A stretch of DNA of 18,302 nt. Origin: an uncultured Victivallales bacterium (GTDB taxonomy: Bacteria; Verrucomicrobiota; Lentisphaeria; Oligosphaerales; JAFGRS01). The stretch spans positions 1 to 18,302 of the forward strand of contig CAILKC010000546.1 in NCBI GenBank assembly GCA_903834675.1. Direction: 5' to 3'. The position numbers and the translations under genes are program-made. This document shows positions 8,033 through 16,000 of this stretch, one piece after another. The stretch's first letter is position 1, and every line of letters begins with the position of its first letter. Under the pieces are notes generated by a model. It saw only the letters and a list, made by a program, of their open reading frames with translations. It was not told the origin of the DNA and ran no database searches.

Positions 8033-8803
8033 CTACCTCCGCCCCTGTTCTTCGAGCAACGCCCGGATCCCCGCATCCAGCGCCACGGTGGGCAACGGCG
8101 GCGGCAGCGCTTTCGCCGTCGACGCTTTCAGCAGGCGGTCGAAGTCGGTGAGTTCCTCATGGAGCAGACGGGTCTGCTCGGGTCCGAGGCGTGAACCGTA
8201 GCGAGCCACGTACTCGGCCCGCGCCTGGAGTTCCAAGGCGATCTCGCGCCTCAGCGCCCGGTCAAAATCGCCCGGTGCCGGGGTCTCGCGGCAGACTCGG
8301 CGCAGCCGTTCCAGGAGGTCGACTATGCGGTGCTGCTCGATCTGTGTCTTCCACATGGCGACTTCCCGCATCCGCCTGGGCAGCCAGAGGACCACGGCGA
8401 ACTCGAGGCAGAGGATCAGCGCAATGGCAGCCTTGGCCAGGCCTGACATCAGGTTGAAAGAACGGTTGCGCCCAGCCTCCTCGTGGACGCTCTGGAAGCG
8501 CAGCGTCCAGTGCCCCACCCGCAGTTCGTCACCGCTGCGCAGGGCGCGTGGAGCCATCAGCCGTTCGCCGTTCAAATAGGTCGTGGCCCCATCTTCCGGG
8601 CAGGCACTGACCCGGTTCTGCGTACGGACGCCGGAGCGCAGCAGCAGGTGACACGGCGCAAACTCAGGCGCCTCCAACCGGCACTCGCTGGCCGCCTCCG
8701 AACCGACGCGGACAACCGGGGCCTCGAAGCGGCGCACTTCGCCGGGGCCGAAATGATCCCGCGCCGAATCCAGGTTCTGACGGATGTGCAGTTGGAACGC
8801 CAC
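8033..8803 (-). CDS. Membrane-anchored FHA-like domain protein
   Basis: This is a 256-residue protein of unknown function. Residues about 21-103 look like a forkhead-associated (FHA) domain: VRVGSE, FAPCHLLL, TTYLNGERL, ALRSGDELRVGHWTLRF. A single membrane segment (about 122-141, AAIALILCLEFAVVLWL) follows, then a charged, probably helical and coiled tail. FHA domains normally bind phosphothreonine, but the usual GR, SRxH and SxNGT residues are replaced here, so binding is doubtful. The start is a GTG one base after the clpC stop, with AAGGA five bases upstream inside clpC. An open frame extends upstream to 9040, but it runs antiphase through clpC and looks unlike protein. Its place between clpC and the LPS genes, in a cluster with a Ser/Thr kinase, suggests signalling. 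Confidence 0.75.
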   Translation of the reverse strand: MAFQLHIRQNLDSARDHFGPGEVRRFEAPVVRVGSEAASECRLEAPEFAPCHLLLRSGVRTQNRVSACPEDGATTYLNGERLMAPRALRSGDELRVGHWTLRFQSVHEEAGRNRSFNLMSGLAKAAIALILCLEFAVVLWLPRRMREVAMWKTQIEQHRIVDLLERLRRVCRETPAPGDFDRALRREIALELQARAEYVARYGSRLGPEQTRLLHEELTDFDRLLKASTAKALPPPLPTVALDAGIRALLEEQGRR

Positions 8804-8804
8804 G

Positions 8805-11330
8805 TCAGTCCTTGGTCTTGGCGCTCCGGCGTGCCGGCAGCTTGCGCGCCTGGAACACCAGCTTACCGTCCGCAACCACGGTATGGATGCGACAGCGGCC
8901 CGTGTACGTGCCCTTGAGAATCTCCTCGGACAGCGGGTCTTCGATGTGGCGTTCAACCGCGCGCCGCAACTGCCGGGCGCCATACTCCGGCCGGTAGCCA
9001 ACATCCACCAAGAAGGCGCTCGCCGCAGGGTCAAGCACAAGCTCGATCTGCCGCGCCGCCAGACGGGCCTGGATCTTCTCGACCTCCAGATCCACTACCT
9101 GCAGCAGGTCATCCCGCGAAAGCTGGCGGAAGACGACCACCTCGTCGACGCGGTTCAGGAACTCCGGCCTGAAGTGCTTCTTGGCGCTGTCTTCCAGGCG
9201 CTCTTTCAGTTTAGCGTAATCCGTCGCCGCGGTGTCCGCCCCCGCCGCGAAACCCATGGAGGCAGACCGCTGAATGTCCATGGCTCCCACATTGGAGGTC
9301 ATCACCACCACCGTATTGCGGAAATCCACCCGGTAGCCGACGTTGTCGGTGAGCTGCCCCTCCTCCAGGATCTGCAGCAGGACGCTGGTCACGTCCGGGT
9401 GGGCCTTCTCAAGTTCATCGAACAGGACCACGGAGTAAGGCCGACGCCGCACCCGCTCGGTCAACTGCCCCCCCTCGTCATGGCCGATATACCCCGGCGG
9501 CGAGCCGATCAGTCGGCTGACGTTGAACTTCTCCATGTACTCCGACATGTCCAACCGGATCAAGGCGTCCGGATCGCCGAACATGAACTCAGCCAGCACC
9601 TTGGCGAGGTACGTCTTGCCGACGCCCGTCGGCCCCAGGAAGATGAACGAACCAATCGGACGACGCGGATCCTTCAGTTCGGCCCGGGACCGCCGCAGGG
9701 CCCGGCAGATGACCGCCACCGCCTCAGCCTGCCCCACCACCTTGGCACGCAGCTTGTTCTCCATGTCCAGCAGGCGGTTTGCCTCGCCCTGCTCGATCCG
9801 CTCGAGCGGCACTCCGCTCATCTTGGCAACCACCTGGCGCATGTCGTCGGCATCGATCGTCACGACGTGATCGGCACGTTCCTTGGCCCAGCGGTCCAGG
9901 GTCTCCTGCAGCTTGGCCCGCAGGCTCTTCTCCTTGTCTCTGAGCGCGGCCGCCTCCTCAAACTGCTGCTGCTCCACGGCGGTGACTTTGGCGCGCTCGA
10001 CCGCTTCGATGTCCTTTTCGACGCTGCTGAGGTCCGGCGGCCGTACCAGAGTGGCAATGCGGGCGCGGGCGCCGGCTTCATCGATCACATCGATGGCTTT
10101 GTCGGGCAGGAAGCGACCGGTGATATAGCGGTCCGACAGGGTCACGGCCGTCTGCAGCGCCTCGTCCGAGTAGCGCACGTGGTGATGCTCTTCGTACTTG
10201 TAGCGCAGTCCCTTCAAGATCTCCACGGCCTGTTCCCGCGTCGGCGGAGCCACCAGGATGGACTGGAAGCGCCGTTCCAGGGCCGCGTCCTTCTCGATAT
10301 GCTTACGGTACTCGTCCATGGTGGTCGCGCCCACGCACTGGATCTCGCCGCGGGAGAGGGCCGGCTTCAGAATGTTCGATGCGTCCATGGCCCCCTCGGC
10401 GCCGCCGGCGCCGACGATGGTATGCAGTTCATCGATGAAAAGCACCACATTGCCGGCGCGCCGAATCTCGTCCATCACCGCCTTGATGCGCTCCTCGAAC
10501 TGGCCGCGGTACTTGGTGCCAGCCACCAGCAGCGGCAGGTCCAGGGCGATCACAATCCGGTCGCGCAGCAGTTCGGGAACCGTATGCTGCACGATGGCCT
10601 GCGCCAGGCCTTCAACGATGGCGGTCTTACCCACGCCGGCATCGCCGATCAGCACGGGGTTGTTCTTGGTGCGTCGGCAAAGGACCTGAATGACCCGCTG
10701 GATCTCGTCGGCACGCCCGATCACGGGGTCCAACTTATCGTTCCGGGCCAGCTCGGTCAGGTCGCGCCCGAAAGCCCGCAGCGCTGGCATCTTCTGCGCC
10801 TCTTTCGCCGCCTCCCCCGCGGGGACCGCCTGGGGGTCGCGCGGGCTGCCCTCACCCGGGAGGAAATTGGGGTCGAGCGCCTTCATGACCTCGTTGCGCA
10901 CGGCGTCGGCCTCTACGTTCAGATTGCGCAAGACCCGAGCCGCCACCCCGTCCCCTTCCCGCAATAGCCCCAGAAGCAGGTGCTCCGTACCGATGTAGCT
11001 ATAGTTGAGCGCCTTCGCCTCCTGGGCCGCCAGCGCCACCACGCGGCGCACGCGCGGCGTCAACGGCGGGTCGCCCTCCTGCTGCGTGTTCGAGCCTGGA
11101 CCACTGTGTTTCTCGACCTCGTAGCGTACGCTTTCCAGGTCCAGGCCCATGTTGCGCAGAGCCGTTACCGCCACCCCCTGCCCGAGCTTGATCAGCCCGA
11201 GCAGCAGATGCTCAGTCCCCACGTAGTTGTGGCCGAACTTCTTCGCCTCACGCTTAGCAAACGCCAGGACCTGTTGGGCCCGGGGCGTAAAATGGTTCAT
11301 GGCGAATTCGAAATCGTCGTTGCCTGCCAT
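8805..11330 (-). CDS. clpC: AAA+ unfoldase ClpC
   Basis: ClpC unfolds substrates and feeds them to ClpP, working with McsA/McsB in protein quality control. The 841-residue protein has a double Clp N-domain (about 12-150), Walker A1 GDAGVGKT (229-236), Walker B1 FIDE (298-301), a short middle domain with a UVR motif (about 448-470) that marks ClpC rather than ClpB, Walker A2 GPTGVGKT (566-573) and Walker B2 LFDE (636-639). Both N-domain GTEH motifs are intact (E40, E116). In B. subtilis the equivalent E32 and E106 bind phosphoarginine. The start at 11330 has AAAGG about five bases upstream, while the next ATG at residue 11 has none. It follows mcsB by 51 bases and is coupled to the FHA gene. 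Confidence 0.97.
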   Translation of the reverse strand: MAGNDDFEFAMNHFTPRAQQVLAFAKREAKKFGHNYVGTEHLLLGLIKLGQGVAVTALRNMGLDLESVRYEVEKHSGPGSNTQQEGDPPLTPRVRRVVALAAQEAKALNYSYIGTEHLLLGLLREGDGVAARVLRNLNVEADAVRNEVMKALDPNFLPGEGSPRDPQAVPAGEAAKEAQKMPALRAFGRDLTELARNDKLDPVIGRADEIQRVIQVLCRRTKNNPVLIGDAGVGKTAIVEGLAQAIVQHTVPELLRDRIVIALDLPLLVAGTKYRGQFEERIKAVMDEIRRAGNVVLFIDELHTIVGAGGAEGAMDASNILKPALSRGEIQCVGATTMDEYRKHIEKDAALERRFQSILVAPPTREQAVEILKGLRYKYEEHHHVRYSDEALQTAVTLSDRYITGRFLPDKAIDVIDEAGARARIATLVRPPDLSSVEKDIEAVERAKVTAVEQQQFEEAAALRDKEKSLRAKLQETLDRWAKERADHVVTIDADDMRQVVAKMSGVPLERIEQGEANRLLDMENKLRAKVVGQAEAVAVICRALRRSRAELKDPRRPIGSFIFLGPTGVGKTYLAKVLAEFMFGDPDALIRLDMSEYMEKFNVSRLIGSPPGYIGHDEGGQLTERVRRRPYSVVLFDELEKAHPDVTSVLLQILEEGQLTDNVGYRVDFRNTVVVMTSNVGAMDIQRSASMGFAAGADTAATDYAKLKERLEDSAKKHFRPEFLNRVDEVVVFRQLSRDDLLQVVDLEVEKIQARLAARQIELVLDPAASAFLVDVGYRPEYGARQLRRAVERHIEDPLSEEILKGTYTGRCRIHTVVADGKLVFQARKLPARRSAKTKD

Positions 11331-11381
11331 TAGCGCCTTTCTGTAGGGGCCCGCCGGCCATACCGACCGGTGCGGCCCGGG

Positions 11382-12452
11382 TCACATTGTTCCAGCACTC
11401 AGAACCTCGCGCACCACCTGCGCCCGCAACGCCTCCCTGGCCGCGGGCTCGACCCGCCCGGCGGACCGTTGCTGCAGATGACCAGGCTGCACCTCAAGCA
11501 GGAGCCGATTCAGCGCGTCGGTACGCAAACTCGGCAGCACCCCCGCCTGGACCCCCAGCACCAGCGCCGAGAGCCCGCCCAGCGCTTCCTCAGTAGTCAG
11601 GAGACGCGCGTAGCGTAATATACCGTATGCCCGCCCAATACGATCATACAGCAGAGATCGTTCTCGGCGGACAGCGGCCAGCCGGGCCGACTGCTCGCAG
11701 CTAATCACCTCCCGGACCGCCGAGGTTACCCGCCCCAGGATGGCTTCCTCGTCCTCTCCGAGGGTTGACTCGTTGTGAACCTGATACAGGTCCCCTTCGG
11801 CTTCCGACCCGTCGCCGAAGGCCCCCCGGATGGCACACCCCAGGTGGGGCAGTGCCTGTTGAATCTGGCCTATCTGCCCGCCGAGCGCCAGGGCCGGCAG
11901 ATGCACCATGACCGAGGCCCGCAGCCCGGTGCCGACCTGGGTCGGGCTGGAGGTGAGGTAACCCAAACGGGAGTCAAAGGCGAAACCGCTGCCCCCATCC
12001 ACCTGCGAGAGCGCGGCGGCCGCGAGGGTCCAGGCCCGCTCCAGGTCAAGCCCCGGGAGAATCGCCTGCAAGCGGAGATGGTCATCCTCGTTGACCAGCG
12101 CTGCCAGGTGGTGGGTCGGACCCGCGGCAAAGGCCCGCCCGGCACCTCCTCGGGCCAGTTCCGGACTGATCAGCCGCCGCTCCACCAGCATCTCACGCTC
12201 GAAGGGCTCGAGGTCATCTACCCGGCCGCACACCCCACCGCGCAAGGCACCCGCTGCCAGCAAGCGCCGGGTCAGCAAAGCCTCGATGTGACCCAACTCC
12301 TCGGCCGAAGCCCGCAACGGAAAAGGCCGGTTGGCCAGATTCCGCGCCAGGCGCACCCGGGAAGAGAGAGCCACGTGGCGCCAGTCCGACGAGAAGGGCT
12401 GCCAGACGGGACGGACACGAACCAGGGTGCTGTGGAATGCGGATCTTGGCAT
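11382..12452 (-). CDS. mcsB: McsB-type protein arginine kinase, altered active site
   Basis: McsB phosphorylates arginines on proteins, marking them for ClpCP. The 356-residue protein matches the phosphagen-kinase fold throughout: LSSRVRLARNLANRPFP (29-45), SPTQVGTGLRASVMVHLPAL (169-188), NESTLG (227-232), and VQPGHLQQ near the end. Key active-site positions differ from B. subtilis McsB. The first catalytic Glu (E122) is D123 in NEDDH, C167 is S169 in YLTSSPT, and the second catalytic Glu (E212) is D214 in RGAFGDGSEA. The C-terminal RDxxRA phosphoarginine pocket reads REALRA (339-344). I take the ATG at 12452, which gives the usual length. No clear ribosome binding site precedes it, and the frame upstream to 12764 is a shadow of mcsA. 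The fold is certain, but activity is uncertain. Confidence 0.9.
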   Translation of the reverse strand: MPRSAFHSTLVRVRPVWQPFSSDWRHVALSSRVRLARNLANRPFPLRASAEELGHIEALLTRRLLAAGALRGGVCGRVDDLEPFEREMLVERRLISPELARGGAGRAFAAGPTHHLAALVNEDDHLRLQAILPGLDLERAWTLAAAALSQVDGGSGFAFDSRLGYLTSSPTQVGTGLRASVMVHLPALALGGQIGQIQQALPHLGCAIRGAFGDGSEAEGDLYQVHNESTLGEDEEAILGRVTSAVREVISCEQSARLAAVRRERSLLYDRIGRAYGILRYARLLTTEEALGGLSALVLGVQAGVLPSLRTDALNRLLLEVQPGHLQQRSAGRVEPAAREALRAQVVREVLSAGTM

Positions 12453-12525
12453 GGTTACGGGGCGTCGGTGGGCAGAGGTTACGGTTCGCGACCGTGGGTG
12501 ACTTGTCGAGGTACGCCGGTCGCCG

Positions 12526-13044
12526 CTACGGCAAAAGGCGGAGAGCATCCCGTATCTGTGCAGCCCGCTCGAAGGCCTCTTCGGCGACCGCCTGTTCCAG
12601 TTCCACCTGAAGCACCTCGCGCTCCGCGCCGCGACCGTTGTCGGGCACACCTTCCGCTTGAGGCCGGCTGCCGCGGTGTTCCGTCCCGCGCTGCGTGGCC
12701 AGCAGCAGTGCCTCGATGTCCTTGGCAAACCTGGCGTAACAGGCTGGGCAACCCAGCCTGCCAAGATGAGCGAACTCCGCCGCCGTCAAGCCACAACTGG
12801 CGCAACAGCAGGTGGGCTCCGCAAGCACGGGTGGCGAAGCGCTGGCGCGCCCGCTCGGGCTCGCCGGAATGGTCTTCGCAATCAGCTCGCCGATCAACTG
12901 CGCTACCTCGCCGCCCGCCAAGTCCTGCCCCAGCGCCTTCGTAGCGCAGGGCAGGCAGAGGTTCAGAACCGCGTCCCGCCCGCAGGTCTCGTCACGCAGA
13001 TGGACCGTTGCCGAGCGGATGTGGCACTTCTCACATTGCATCAT
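12526..13044 (-). CDS. mcsA: McsA, zinc-finger activator of McsB/ClpC
   Basis: McsA is the zinc-binding adaptor that activates McsB and contacts ClpC. The 172-residue protein has four CxxC pairs as expected (C4/C7, C30/C33, C81/C84, C99/C102). The second half contains CGLTAAEFAHLGRLGCPACY, the signature McsA segment. A C-terminal UVR motif (LQVELEQAVAEEAFERAAQI, from 145) is shared with ClpC and UvrC. Two ATGs in a row at 13044 and 13041 are the likely start, with AGG about 8 bases upstream. An ATG at 13062 lacks any ribosome binding site. It lies 24 bases after the Ser/Thr kinase stop and 73 before mcsB. The repressor gene ctsR, which heads this operon in Firmicutes, is absent. Confidence 0.9.
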   Translation of the reverse strand: MMQCEKCHIRSATVHLRDETCGRDAVLNLCLPCATKALGQDLAGGEVAQLIGELIAKTIPASPSGRASASPPVLAEPTCCCASCGLTAAEFAHLGRLGCPACYARFAKDIEALLLATQRGTEHRGSRPQAEGVPDNGRGAEREVLQVELEQAVAEEAFERAAQIRDALRLLP

Positions 13045-13068
13045 TGAAACGCCTGTCAGCATGTCGTC

Positions 13069-16000
13069 TCATGGGGGGGTGGGCTTGCCGCGGCCTTGGC
13101 CTGGGTTACCGGGGCTCGAGCGCTCGCCCCAGTCCACTACGCCATTGGCCAGAATCTGCTCCGCCCGTGGCAGCCGAGATGAGCCAAAGCGCTCGAGGCT
13201 CTTGCGGGCTTCTTTGTTGCCCACGCCTCCCAGCCGTTCGGTGGCGGTCAACCAATCAAACCAGAACTTGCCTTCCGCATGGTCGCGCACCGCCTCCTTG
13301 GCCTTGTCGCGTTGAGCCTCACCTCGGAACAGGCGCGCCAGAGTCTTTTCCTCGCGGTTGGCGGCGGCGGCGGCTTCCACCTGCTCGCTCAGCTCCCGAT
13401 TGCCGGCGCCCCGCCGCAACCGGGCTAGCCCCCAACGCACAAAGGTCAACCTGGCGTAATACGGCGCCATGCAGGGATAGGTCAACGCCAGGGCCCAGGC
13501 GGCGGTGTCGTCGGCGCCCTGGAGATTGTCGGCCGCGAGGAGTTGCCCGATTCGCGCCAAGGCCAGATCGTAGACTGCGGTTCCGCCGACCGGACCAAAG
13601 CTCATGCCCTTCTCGTTGATCCACTCGTTTGCGCTGCGCCACACTCCCTCGTCCAGCGGCTCCCGGGCCAGGGCCGCTGAGACGACCAGCCGGAGGTGCC
13701 ACTCGGTGCTGACGCGGACGTCCAGCTTAGCCATCGCGGCGCCGAGCGCCTTGGCGTCTTTAGACCGTGCCATGGCCAGCCGTACCAAGGCCACTTCGAG
13801 GTCGTCCAGGCCCCAGTCCGCCGCGCTTGCCAGGGTCGCCAGGACCGCGGCGGAAAGCCGTCCCACGGTCTCGGCCTGTCGCCGGTCAAGGCTGAGCGCA
13901 GCCAGGTCCAGAATCAACCGGCAGCGCAGGTCGGCGGTTGGCCCGCGCGGTTTCAGGGCTTCCGTGCTGCTCAGGTAAGACTGCACATCCGCGTCCCCGC
14001 AGCGCAGGAAAAGGCCATACTCCAAGGCCAGAACCTGCGGTAACAGCACGAACTCGCTGTCCGCCTTGTCCGCCAGCTCTCGACTGCACTGACGCAGCGC
14101 TTCGGTGATGGCTCTCTCGTTGGTTACGCCAAAACGGGAATCCGTCAGCCCGCGGCTGAACCAGGCCGCCGCCCGAGCGGGGGGCGGCAGCGGCGCCAGG
14201 GCGTTCGCCTGCCACTTCGATACCAGTCGCTCGGCCCCGGCCCAATCACCGAGTTCCAGTAGGGACGGGCCCTCGAGGATGGCCAGTTTGTCGGCCTGAG
14301 CCGCCGCCCCGTTGTCGCTGCTCTCGCCCTGCGCCTGAAGCATGCGCATGGCCAGCGACGGAATTCCCGGAGACGCAGGCCGCGCAAAGGGCAGGATCAA
14401 GTCCTGGGGTTGCCGACGGAGCGGTTGCAGGTATTGCCGTACCCACGCCTCTTCTGGCAGGCCCGCCACGGCCCGGCGCCGCAGGGATTCCAGGTCCGCC
14501 TTCTCGGGAAAATCCGCCGCGCCGTACCGGGTGCTGGCCAGCAGAATCTTCACCAACGCCGTGGCCGCATCAGCGTCCACCTGTGCCGCACTCTCCCGCA
14601 CCAAGGCGCCACCCGCCACCTCGGGCACCCCCAGCGCCAGCTCCGCCGTGAGCTTCCCCACGCGCTCGCCGTAGCGCTCGGATACCCCGCTGCGGGTCGC
14701 CTGTAACTTGAGCAGCAACCGGTAGGCCGCTGTCTCTTCGCTCTCGCGGCGCGCTTCCAGCGCTTTCTGCCACAGGCGCAAAGCCTCGCTCTCGGCCGTG
14801 GCTCTTGTCAACCCCGTGCGTAAGCGTTCCCAGTCAGCCCTCTCGGGCGCCTCCGGCAGGTCCCGCACCGCGTCGTCAAACAGCTTCGCGTTGCGCGACA
14901 GCAGCATCAGCGCCAAGAAGGGGCGCCGATCCCCCCAGCTCGCGCCGCGCAGCGCCAGCTTCTGGCTCAGATGCAGGATCAGCGCCGCGGGATTGTCAAG
15001 CCGCTGCCAGGCGAGCTTCCGCGATACGACCCCGTACTGGGTCTGTTCCCGCAGCATGATCTCCTTGACATCGATACTGGCGACGGTGCAGTCTTTGTAT
15101 TCACGGCCTGGAATCTTCATCCCCACCAGCGCATTCGGGTTTGCCACCAGTTTGGGCAGAGCTTCATCCAAGGCCGGCAGCACTGTACTCAAAACGAACG
15201 CGACCGCCGCCCGTTCGGCGCTATCCTGGTTGAAATTCAGGAGCCACTCCTGCCCCTCTTTCATGGTCGCTTCAAGACGCAGCGGAAGGCGGTACTCGAA
15301 GCTGGCCAGCCGCCCCATGTAGGCCACAAAAGCGTCCGTCCGGAGGTCGCTCGGAGTGACGAGATCCTGACCCTGAACCGCGGCCGCGGAGACGGCGCCA
15401 GTCGGCTCCGGGAGCGTTTTCTCCGGGTCGGACCTGCCCTCGGCGGGCACTGCCAGTGCGGCCCCTTCCGCCCCCTCCAGCGCGCCCGGCGCCGCTCCTG
15501 GAGCGGTCTCGCTGGGCAGTCCTGCAACCGCCTCTGGACCCTCTGAGGTCCTCTCCTCGCCAGGAGCGCCTGCCGCCGGATCCAGCGCGGCCGAGCGCTT
15601 CCGGACCTCCCCCTGGCATTTCGCCAGCAGGGCCGCGTAGGCGGTCGGCAGCTCCTCTCCGGCGTGGCTCTTGGCAAAGTCCTCCAGCCTGGCCAAAGCG
15701 CGTTCCGGATCACTTTCCGCCAGGGTCTGCCGACGCACCTCTTCCCACGGCTCCGCCACGGTGCGCCCGGAAGCGGGCAAAGCCGTGACCGGCGCGGGGC
15801 CCGCGCTTGCCGCCGACGGCGCCACCAGCGTTCGCGGCGGCGGCCTGACCCCGGGCCGCCGCTTAGCCACAACTACGGCCGCGCTTCCCGCGAGCAGCAG
15901 CAGAATGCCTAGCGCGACCCACCGGCCCAGCCCCCGGCGCTGCGGCACGGTGAGAGTAGGACGGGCCTGGCGCACAGCTCTTAACTTGATCGGACTCGCG

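Noticed and set aside
8784..10967. 727-codon open frame on the plus strand
   Set aside because: It is antisense to clpC, rich in His, Gln and Arg as expected of a shadow frame, and has no recognisable domain.
12453..12764. N-terminal extension of mcsB
   Set aside because: This part of the frame overlaps mcsA in another phase and does not resemble any protein. McsB homologues begin near the ATG at 12452.
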